The position numbers were made by a program, and so were the translations under genes. Below, in pieces: positions 50,901 to 62,900 of a DNA stretch of 64,000 nucleotides; position 1 is the first letter of the stretch, and each line of letters begins with the position of its first letter. Where the stretch lies: NCBI RefSeq assembly GCF_000003815.2, contig NC_049995.1, positions 10,158,595-10,222,594 of the forward strand. The letters are read 5' to 3'. This DNA is from Branchiostoma floridae. Its lineage: Eukaryota > Chordata > Leptocardii > Amphioxiformes > Branchiostomatidae. Under the pieces are notes generated by a model. The model was not told where the DNA came from. It was given only the letters and a program-made list of their open reading frames with translations, and made no database searches.

Positions 50901-53900
50901 TTAACATTGCTGGAAGAAATGAAGCGACCAAACATGATCCTACAACCAACATGTCTAAAAGGGGCACAAGTAACAATAGTGTGGTAGACTGGTTGAAGTT
51001 AACAGTCATGTATACTCATAGCTTTAACATTTGTGCTACTTTTACTATGATAATCAAACAGGTTTTACGTGTACAACTACAGTCATGCCATTTTTAATAT
51101 CAAACTAGTACCCCCACTTCAACAACTACAGTCATGGCTACATGTTCCTAAATACTGTAATTTCACATCTACAAGAGTACTATGCATCCTGCTGTCTGCT
51201 TCTGAAACAAAGTTACTGTATCATTTTTTTCTTTCAGAATCTACTAAATCGGAGTCCAAACAGCGGTCGCGTACACGTACCAGCAGCCAACCAATCCCCA
51301 TGGCCCACCTGACGTCGCCACAGGAGCCAGCAAAAGCTGAAGAGAAGAAAGCAGACGGAACTCTGGTCATCAAAAAATGGTTACATGACATGTTTCCTGT
51401 CGTCAGGCAACTTCAAGTACAGGTCAGAAAAAATACATTTAACCAGTATTACCAGTAAGATGCCTCCTAGTATAATGTAGTAATTATCCTCTTGTATCCT
51501 CTAGTAGTGTCCATATCTCAAGTAGTGTCTGTAATGAAATGTCCTATGTGATGAATGTAATGAAATGTAATGAAATGTAATGAAATGTAATGAAATGTAA
51601 TGAAATGTAATGAAATGTAATGAAATGTAATGTAATGAAATGTAATGTAATGAAATGAAATGAAATGAAATGTAATAAAACCTAATGTCTGTAATGAAAT
51701 GTCTGAAATGACTGTACCCCCAATAGCATTGGTTTCTCTAATAGTGTCTGCATCCCAGTGTATCTGTACCCTCTACCATGTCCGTAACCCAGTAGTGTCT
51801 GTACCTCACTGTCCGTACTCACTGTGTTGTCCGAATCCCCTGTAGTGTCCATACCCCGAGTGTTGTCCATACACCCAATGTTGTCCTTTCCCCGTATACT
51901 GTTATTTTAGGTTTACATGTATTTAAAAATTTCCAGAAAAAATGTTTCTTTTTTGCTACAAATCTGAGTCTTATCACTGTAACACTATTAGAGTTTTGGT
52001 ATTGAAACTGTACCTACTATTCCTTCCAGGTTGACCTCCAACCTTTGACCTTTTTCTTCCCGACGGACCACATCATCAGCATGCCACCACAGTCTTCCAG
52101 CAGTCTTCTCTCCCATCTGCAGATGTATTACACCACAACTGGGCAGCCCCACCCCATGCTGGCTGTGTGCCTGCCTAGAATAAATATCTGCAGTTCCGGG
52201 CACAAGCACATGGAGGCACTGCAGGACATACCCTACAGTCCTGATAGGCCATTTTTGGAGACAGGTGCAGTAGAAGGATTTTTTGGCGATGTACACGGAG
52301 CATGTGCCTACTACATGTAGTATAGAATATGGAAGTTGCAAGAATTTGAGAAAAAGTTACTGATGGAATTCCTGTCGGATGAATTCTTTGTACACAACCA
52401 GTGGGTACTTACATAGCTTCATTTCGATGTAAGTATGTAAGTACCCACTGGTTGTGTACAAAGAATTCTCCTTCATCCTATATTCTACCAACCTGATGAA
52501 ACTATTTTCGGAATTCCTGTCATTTTCTATGCATGCATAACTTTGACTGCATGATTAGCATCATTCTTTGTTGTAAGTTATTTGAATTTTAAGTCTCAAG
52601 AATATTGATCCTTTGTTTTAAGTTGTTAAAAATTTTATGTTTTATCTTGTCAATAATCTTTATAATTATTATTGTTTTTCCATATTTTTTTCAAGATCTT
52701 CTTCCATGGAACATAAGCCTTGAAAAGTGCAGCATCTACACAGTACACGACTACCAGGGGGTGTACTACCTACTGGAGCCAACAGCCGTAACTTCAGTGC
52801 TGGCCGTTACCTGTTCTGGCAGCCCTCCCTCTGGAGGGTACACATCCTTGGGCATCTGTTTCCACACAGACCTGCAGCCTGTGGCTCTGAACTGTTCCAA
52901 ACAACAGGTATCTATACAACAAGTAGCTGGTATAATGGAATATACCACACTAATTTCAGGAAGGGGGTGTCAGCCTGTAATGCTGCAATACCTTGAATCA
53001 CTGCAAGGGGCCCAATTGTCACAGCTCTTTGAGACTTTAATAACTACCCACCTACCAAAATTGATTTTATACAAAATCTTTTGTCTCTGTCTCAGGGGCT
53101 TTTAACTTTGACATTTGTTACCAATAATGCATTGCACTATGAATGCACAGTTTGAATCTTGAACTAATAATAATAATGGTAACAGCAAAATTAAATCCCT
53201 GTAAAAAAGAATTAATAAAGATTGATCATCTCTGCTTGAGGCATAATTTGTATTAAGAGTTGCTGTATTTGATTTCCATTAACTAGTGTGTTAAATCCTA
53301 TATCTTGTAAAGTGAAAAAAAAACTTTCTTATACTTGAATGTAAGTTCATCTGTGACAGTAGTTAATATTACTATGACGAACATCCAAGCACCTTTGACC
53401 CATTGCTGACATCACACTTTAGGTCTGGATGTGTGACATAGGCTTTGGGTCATTTCAACTTGATAAGGATCAAAGGACTGATCGAAAGCTTGTTGGTAAG
53501 TGCTTTATTTTTGCAGGGATATAGAGTTTATAAGTATAAAGTAATCATACGTACCTTTCTTTTACAGGTGCAGTTATTGTCGTCCCTTGCTGAGGTGGGA
53601 CTTAACGTCCTAGAAGACCTACAGTCCAGAGCTGCCACCACAGGACCCTCCCCTTCTGCCGTGGGCTCCAAACCAACAGAAACAGTCTCTACTGCGCTGT
53701 CCAGCCCCAGTCGGTCTCCTACCAAACACTTACAGAGTATCAGTGACTCCAGTGAGCTAGAGGACTTAGGTACACACTCTTCTGTCTCAAGCTCTCTTGA
53801 CGTACATGTATATCACGAAAATACTCTATAACACCTACATTTCTGTATGCGTATAGCCAGTTTAATTGCCTTTTGACATAACACTGTAGCTTTGCAGGAA

Positions 53901-56900
53901 CGCGATTTGGCAGTAGCCAGTTATATTCAATATTTATATAAGTATTACATGCTTAAAGCATTGTTTAAAACTGTCTGCTACTATTGTCAGTAGTAACATG
54001 ACTTGTATAATTTATACAATGTACTATACGACATGATGGCAGCGAATTCTATTCTATGACTGTCACAGTTCTTGGCATTTTCTGATGGAATTGCAAAAGA
54101 GTTGAACATACCTCTCATAAGTTGTTTATGTACTAACCATAAACAATTCCCAAATATGTTCAATAATGGTAGACAATAAGTGTAGATGTCAATGACAATA
54201 TGATTATTTTTTTTCGGTCAAAAAGTCTCAAATTTTGCAGCCAAAATGTTACACAATTGTCGTGCAATAAAGTTCTTCATATTGTTTGTTTGTTTCCATG
54301 TTGTTTCCAGGCAGTGGGACATCAACTGATGAGACTGTGATTTCTGCCAAGGATGGGGAGGCCAGTCAGGAGTCTAATGTAGGAAAAGTCTCCCTGTGGT
54401 TACAATGGGCTCTTCCAAAAGTCAAGGTAACCCTCTATGGACAGGACCATCTCAACATCAAACAAGGTAAAGATATATTGTATAACTTAGTCTATGAGAT
54501 TAGTTTGTCATTATTACCTAGGATACTTAATTTGATCTAAGTCTCTAAGAATACTGTAGTAGGACAATCAGTCAGGCTGGTGAGTTGTTTGTTTTTATCA
54601 ATATTATTGATCAGTGCTTAAGTAAACTCGAAGCAAAGGAGGTTAATATAATATAATGTTCCTGGTCAGCACCCGCAATGTCAATATGTTAGCAGACATG
54701 TACAGATCAACTTGTAAGTTGTTGTCCGTGTATACGGCTACATTTAAGGATTTATCACAGTTGGATGTTTGGTCCCTTGCATATGTTCCCTTCCCCTCTT
54801 ATACAACTTGCGGAAACTTCTGACAGGATGTCAATTTATAATCATACAAGAACTATACCTTGCACAATACATTCAGTGAAAATGCCATCTCGAAGTTGCA
54901 TTAAAAAATAATGACATCGTATTAGGTGACTCCATATATACACTTGGGCTGGAATTTACAAATTTCTTCACTCTAATTCTTGTCCTAGATGTAAAGATCT
55001 GTACAGAAGTGGAAGATCTCAGTGCCTCTATTGACGTACAAGAGGTCTATACTAAGGTCAAATGCAAGGTCGGAAGCCTCAATGTCAACCACAAGGTCAA
55101 AAAGTAAGTTTTTTATTTTATCAGGAAAATCAGCATTAAAGTCGTTACTTTGGCATCAATGATTCAACATAGCTAGAGTCAAGTTTTTCCCTAAAACTTC
55201 TGTTTTTACCTGTCTCTTGAAATCTTGCTAAAAAAAAGTCTATTAAAAGAACAAAGTTAACTAGAATTGATGTGGCTTTAGAACTTTGCTTGATATAGAT
55301 GTGATATTTCTACAAGACTTAAATTTTGATTCTAGACTAACTTGTAGATTACATATATCAGTGAACTGGCAATGATTACAAATTTTTGAATTTCTTCTCA
55401 TCATTTCTTCGCATCAGACCACAGTCACATCATTGGGAGCCAGGCCCATTCAATGGTATCGTCCTCTCGTGTTCCGAGAAGCTCTCGAACCTTACCCAGC
55501 TGCCAGCATTCCACTCTCGCGAGACCAGAACCAACCCGTTCTTCCCCGAGTTTGCCAAGCTAGCGGAGACCGCCAAGCCTCACGGCTTCCTGAGCATCAC
55601 TTTTACCCGCGCTCTCACCACGTGCGTGCGGAAGAAAATCGCAAAGCGAGAGCGTGGCGAGAAAGCGCCCAAGGAAAGGACTCGGGAAACCGACACACAG
55701 TACATGAACGAAATATGCCTGATGGTCGAGCCTTGTGACGTCATCTTCTGGTGTCCTCTCGTTGCGTCGGCGCTGAATATATTTCACCGCGAGAACGGCA
55801 AAACCCAAAAAGAGAAACCCAAAGCCAGCGTCGTAGGCACAAAGTCGACGCATGCTCTTATGATTGCTACCAGCAGTCTACCCTTGCTACACTTCAACTG
55901 TAGCAACTTCAGGTTGTTTGTTCCGGTAGACGAGAGTCTGAAAGGTACGCCGCTACAGTCAGACTTGCTGCTGCTTCACGTTAACTCTGTCTCGCTCACC
56001 CCGCAAGCCGACAACCCCCTCCCCAGGTTGGTAGTCAGAAAGGACATGTACAGGCGAGCAGTGCATGCTGGGAAGATGCAGACACCAGGGTCTGAGGTGG
56101 AGGACAGGCAGTACCAGCTGGATGTGAACGGGCTGGGCCTCTGCTCGGGATTGTGGGAGGAAGTGGTGAGAAGCATGGAACAGGGTAGACAGGTGGAGAG
56201 TGAGGAGGAGCTGCTCATATCCCAGAATCCTGCAGTGGAGTGGAACAGAGCTGACAAGTAGGTGTCGTTGCGGAAAAAATGTGTACAGTTGCCATTTTCT
56301 GATAAAAGAATCTGACAGAATTTATCGCCAAACTTCACAATACTCTATTTCAATATACAATTGTTGATAAAGGACATTATAGTTGGATTTCAGCAATGGG
56401 TCAAAGGTTGTTGGAAGTTGGTATCATCCCCCGTCCCCTTTAATGAAGGCTTATATTGGCAGACCATGGTCTATAACACCATGCATCCCAGGTCAGATTT
56501 TCAGCGAGTATGCTGAAAAAGATTAGTGTTTATCTCAAAAGGTCTGGCTTAAAATTTGACCAATAGACTTTGATAATCTGACAATAGACTTTATCTCAAA
56601 TGGTAGTCTGGCTTCAAACTTTATCATCATGTCAAAATTTGCCTTAAAGTTTGACTTTTTGAATATGGGTTTGCCACAAGGACTTTGGTGAACCGCTGTT
56701 TTAAAAATAGTTATTTTGAAGCGGCAAAGTAATATTTAACAAACTTTTACTTAATGTTCCAGACAGCCACACCACCAGGAGCCAGTCCACCTGACTCCCA
56801 TCGTGATGGACTACGACATGCGAGTTGTTGTGGCTCCTGCTGTCATTGTTTACAGGCATCCAGCACAGGACAGCCATGCTAGACAGGTGGGCCTCACCAT

Positions 56901-59900
56901 ATATGGAATATCTCTCAAAAGTAGTGTAGCGTGATGCCTTTACCATGCTGTAACACTTTGACGACTGAGTGACTCGTGGCCAATCAGACCAAACTCAGTT
57001 CAAGTATATAAGTTAAAACTCAGAAAGCACAGGATAGAGAATAGAGGAGATATCTCCTGTGTTATCCTACCTTATTTTCCTATTCAGAGGGTTCCTAATG
57101 TTTGGTTTGGAGGATTATCTGGAAGCACGATGGTCTAAAAGGCCCTGAAAATCCTACTTGTCAATCAATGTCAATTATCCATTTCACTAATAGCAACAGT
57201 AGCTGATTGGTTCACACCTTCGAGGGCGGGAACTAGAAATGTTTTGGTCGCACCTAGACTAGCAGAATTTTTCTTGCAAACTTCCCCTTTCAAATGCACG
57301 CCTGTCTCCGCCCCAATTGTTCTCAATAAACATTTGCACAATAAACAATACCCATCTTTCAAACCGGTCATTCCCACGATGTCGCGTCTTACTGACACAG
57401 CCCACTCAGTCCCTTCTTTGCTACAGTTTCGTCAATTCTGCCAAGAATATTTATAAAATACCGAAACTAAGGTCATGCAAGGAAATATCAGTTTCCGACA
57501 TTCCCCGGGACCTTCACCGCGCAGTCGCCGGGGACGCGCGGAACCCGTCGCCATTTCCGTTCTTCCCTACGTACATTATATCTGCGCTAGACACACACAA
57601 AATTAACCGACAGAGTACGGATAGATTTGATTCAATAATGTATTCTTTCTAGTAACTCCTTACACCCATGTATTTCTATAATGAACTACAGTTCGCGATT
57701 CAATACGGGCGTTATAATTAACAGACTCTGCAAAAGCCGCTGTTTGATGTATCGGCTTGTGTTTTTGGTAACATTCTGCCAGTTCTGGCGTCCTTGATAG
57801 GAAAATTGAAATAAAAAAATCCACATCTCTGTAAATGTAAAAATTTTTAATGCAACTTGTAATAAAGCACACAATGTAAAGCACACAATGTAAATCAAAG
57901 TCTGGGGAAGAAAGGGGATTATTTGACGGGGAAGCTGGATTAGACCGATCGGCCCTCCAGTTTGTTTACAAACCGACGCCATGTTTGAATCAATGTGCTG
58001 AATGTATTCGGCTTTTAATACGCGGTAAACTTCTGGAGTCCTTTAGCTTAAAATTGGTACATAACCGGAAAAGATTTGAATTTTACTAAAACACGCAGAA
58101 GTAAATCAATTTAGTTGGTGAAGGAGGGGTTAAAGAGAGTGTTGTTGTATGACAGCAGACCGGGATCCTTTGTTTTATATACAACCGACGCCATTTTCCC
58201 GTTTGTCACATTGTTCTTGAAAGTTTGTCACATTATCTTTACCGGCATTCCGATTTCTAATCACAAGAGGTACAGCCAAGACGTATGTTATTCAAGCATC
58301 TTTCAACGTTTCTATCTGTTCAAATTCTCCAGGCCCGTGAAGCGGTCGATTATGTTTCAATTCCTCGGGCGACACAAAATTTTCGTGAAATTTTGTGAGA
58401 GTCTCCTAACGATCAGAGGTTAGCCGGAAGATTGCATAATGCCCTACGACTGTACAAGTGGACGATGGTGCCCATATACTAGTACAAGTTAAGAAACTTG
58501 AAAACTACTGTAACAGCAGTTTCTGAATCTCGTTTCCAAGGATTGGATAAGAAATTTCCTGCCGAACTCGCTCAGTTAAAAATCGCGGGCAATTATCTGG
58601 CTTGGGGTGCTCAGCGAATACAATACAAGTATTTCTCACTAATTTGCATCTTGTATATCTTGTCTGCTTTGATTGAGGCCGACACAGCTCATTTTAAGTC
58701 CCAAACAAACCCGAACAGCCATGTGCCCTGTCTGAATTAAGCACAAGCTTCATATTTTGGCCTCATCATCATCATCGGTCGACGTGATCAAATGTAAACA
58801 TGTTCGCACATGTTCGCACACGACGGGGTGATACCGCCCCTTTCGGGGTGACATACCCTTTCGCTGGCTAATTACAAGACGGGGATGCGCCAGGTCTCCC
58901 GTCCGGGTGAATGATGTAAATCACCGTGTGGCTGATACGGTATGGAGGTTCGCCAGGCCTCCAACCGGGTGATTTGAAGTGAATCACCAACTCCGGACAG
59001 AAGGGTTTGCTCCAACCACACCGCACAATCGCACGTGTGGGGGTTCTTTAACGTGCATGGGATGTGACTCTCCCCATACACGGGACCTCCATTTAACGTC
59101 CTATCCGAGGGACGACTCATTTTTCACTTGAGTAAAGTGAGGAAAGTCGTGTAAAATGCCTTGGCCTATATCTTTTGATCTTCGTGGGATTTTTCGGCGA
59201 AAACAACATGGGCTTGGAGAGCGAAACTTCGCCGCCATTTTGATGACGTCGTCTGTTCGCTCCAATCAGGCTCACGGGAAATACGGAAGGAAAATGTGAG
59301 GAAATGTGGCCCAAAAGTTGGAAAATAATCTTTAATTTCACAGACATCGGCGGAAAAGGATTGTAACTAAAAAATTATCGCTATGAAGATTGACTACAAC
59401 TTCAACAAATGTTAAGTGCGTAAATTAGAAAAATATCCCTTGAGGAAAATTTGCAAAGTTCAAAGTTCGGTCACCTATAGTAACCTTTCTTACGTTCGTC
59501 TGATTTGATAGGGTATTTTGAACGCAGTGTATAAGTGTCACTTTTATACTTGTATGAATTTGAAAATTCAACATATCCTCTCTTTAAGTGACTTTTGCTG
59601 TTTCTTGACATGACCACCAAACATGCGTTATTTTGAGAAATATTTAGCAATGTGTATCAGTCTGTAGACATGGGATATAGAACTTTATTGCTCGACATTT
59701 GTACATGGTACAAAGTATGGCAACGACTGTTACACAAAGTACAAAATAGGTGTAGAGAAATGAATACAGGGCGGCCGCCGGCACCCCGCGGCGCCTTGGG
59801 CGGGGCAAATTCCCCTGACAACGCGGACAAAAGCATAGCAACCGGACCACCGTGAAGGTTCAATTAGAGAGTGTGATTCCAATTAGCCTCTCTTGTGTTT

Positions 59901-62900
59901 AATGGTATTACCAATCACTCCTGGGAGGAGGGCATACTGTATTTAGCAGACAGTAGGCTGGCATGTCCTTGCGTTTTCTGTGGGTAGAGTTGTTGGTCAC
60001 AGATATTAGCCATGATTCCATTGAGTTTTGTTTTGTGTATCTTTTAGTCATACATTGGAATCACAATAGAAAGTGTTCCAGTACAGTATGCGTGTACTGT
60101 ATGACAGGGCTTTGCATTTTGCAAGCATTTAGAATGTCAAACAGTCTCAGATGCCTTCATCTTTTACACATGTCATCCATGATGCAACTTGCTGTACATG
60201 CTCAGTTCAGTCAAACCTGTATTAGCGGCCACCTGTTTTAGTCACTTGATCAGCATTTTCTCTGTAGTGGCCACCTGTCTATGGTGGCCACATTTGTCCA
60301 GTCTTTTAAGTGGCCGCTATAGACAGGTTTGACTGTATATACCTTTAACAAGCCTATTGCTGTTCCTTATACAGCCAGTGATAGTGTGCGGACACTCCTT
60401 GGAGGTGAACGTGACCTCTGACCTGGACTTCTACATCAGCACGGAGCAGGTGCAGCTCATGCACCACTTGATTGACAGGAACCTGTCGGCCATGTTGGGA
60501 GGGGCGGGGCAGGAGGGGCCCAAGAGCCACAGCAACAGTGACGAGTCAAGCAGAGGTGCGGGGGCCGGCCCCAGACCACCTGCATCATCAGAAGACAGTG
60601 GCATCGGTAGGTAGTATTGAGGATACTAAGGTCAATGTTGATTTTGTGCCCCTGATGTGTGTCCTTGGTACTGCAGCAGAACTTCCAGTCTTAGTATTTT
60701 AGGACCTGGACATAGTATGGTTTTGATTTTACAATGGCAGACAGCTTTCAATATAAGGAAGTGGTGTATAGGTTTTCAATTGCAGGGGTATTTTTGGAAA
60801 AATCTTTCAAGAAGGATAACTGAACAAAAAAAAACAACAGATAACCATAATCGGTATTTGGTCTGCAGGTAGCTCAGATAAGTTGTCCACATCTAAATGC
60901 AATTTATCAAAATCATACTTTATTACTGAGTAATTTGTACAATTCCAGTGTTTTAATTTTATTTGAATATATTATTAAAACATAATTGTAATTTGAAATC
61001 ATTTTCATGCATTTTCATTATTTTGATTTTCAGGCAGCGACAGTACCTTGATTCCCATCTCAGCCACTATAGAGAGACAGTCTGCAGAACTACACCCCAG
61101 TCTTCTCGAAAAGCAGACCAAAACTGTGGAACGTTCAACAGAGATCATGCCTATGGACATCCTCCTCACTGCAGGCAAAATTTCCTTAATGCTCTACTCC
61201 AGTTCCTTAAAGAAAGAGGACTCGCCTTCAAATCGAAATTCGCAACCAATAAGAATGGTTTCACCTTTTCTACCAATGGGCCTTTCTGCCATCTTCCCAT
61301 CATCCTTTGTGCAAGAGAGCATGGTGGGAAAGAGGGTGTTGAAGCCATTTGTGCACGCAGTGTTCTCACAGCCGTCGACAATCATCAACGTCCAATCAGC
61401 AAGCCAGAAGCTGGAAGTGTCGTGCTATGATGTCAGTCTGAAAGGAGTGCCGATGGATTTAACTATCACAGGTATGAATAGTTACCTATTCTTTCTGCGC
61501 AGTGATTGACTCATCCATATGAAGCTATGGGGTGGTGCCTGGAGTCGCGCGAAGATGTGATACATATAACATTCCCCAGACTGAGTGGGTGGGTGGGTGG
61601 GCGGGCGAAAAAGAAAAACTGCGCTCCATCGTGCCTACCTCTTTTCCCTTGTCCCACTCCTTCTATCCCATGTTCACGTCTTCGACGGATTCCAGGCTGT
61701 GCGGATGAGTCCGTCAAACTGCATGTGAATAGTCTATCCTGCCTTTATATGGGATTGGGTCTTCGCCTAATATAGGCATCGCCAATCACAGCGCAGGAAA
61801 GATAGTTACCTATTCTTTCTGCGCAGTGATTGACTCATCCATATGAAGCTATGGGGTGGTGCCTTCCGTCGCGCCTCTTCTTTTTAGTATCATTACCTGA
61901 GTTGCGTGGCATCCAAGCTTCTTGGTGCGTGTCTGGGTTCTAGGAGACCAACCGCTGACTCCACGCTAATAGGGAACGCGTGCGGTGTATACTCAAGGAC
62001 GACAGTGGACGCATAGTCAGCATACTCAACATAGTCTATTGACAACTTCTTATGGAACCGTTCCATGATGGTAAACAACCAGCACCACACAGTGCGTGAC
62101 GTAACCACTAGCGGACTCTACCACTTATATGGGTGGTGGTCCAGACCTACCATAACAATCACTATACAATATTGGCGCTACTATTCTTCCTTCTTACATA
62201 TGCATACCTCCTACTATTCCTAATCTCATCCTAACTTTCCTTCACTCCATCGTTCATAAATATCCATACCTCCTACTATCCCCAATCTCATCTTAACCTT
62301 CCTTGACTCTATCGTTCTCTCCCACTCTCATCCTTACTTCTCCCACTCTCATCCGCCAAGTTCTTCACACCATCATTCTCTATTCCTTTCTACCCCAACC
62401 TCCATTCATTATTCTTTTATTCGTGTCCTGCTTATGGGAAGTGAATCAACTACAATAAAACTAATATGCAGTCTAATACTTTTTATTTCTTGCATCGCCG
62501 GCGGTCCTCTTCTAAAAACTACTAGAAGTGTCCTCTGTCAGATGTTGCAAACTCCAAATATACTTCCAACCCCATAAATAGAATAGACACGGTACGAAAC
62601 AATGGTCTATTATCGCAGCAGATGTAACTTTCGTATAACGGCTCTCTCCAAATTCGACGTACACAAATGGCCCAGACATATTGCAAGAATAAATACCCAA
62701 TATAATCCCATTTCTCCCTATCAGAACTCGGGTATAAACAAAAAAAATGTCGACATTCGGTTTCAAATATTTGTTTCAACTGCCGTTTAGCAAACCAAGC
62801 TACGTCACATACATTGGGATAATTGTATCTAAACAAAAAATCTGTATTGAAGTGTTAGAGTCCTCCTCACTACTGTTCTAGCTTTTCACTGGTAACAACC

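Noticed and set aside
61694-61725. Hammerhead-like CGGATGAGTCCGTCAAAC
   Set aside because: Core has G for T in CTGATGA and CAAA for GAAA; catalytically required bases are missing.
61893-62108. 71-codon - strand frame in the last VPS13B intron
   Set aside because: Composition looks protein-like but no family, no splice or promoter evidence; possibly a transposon fragment.
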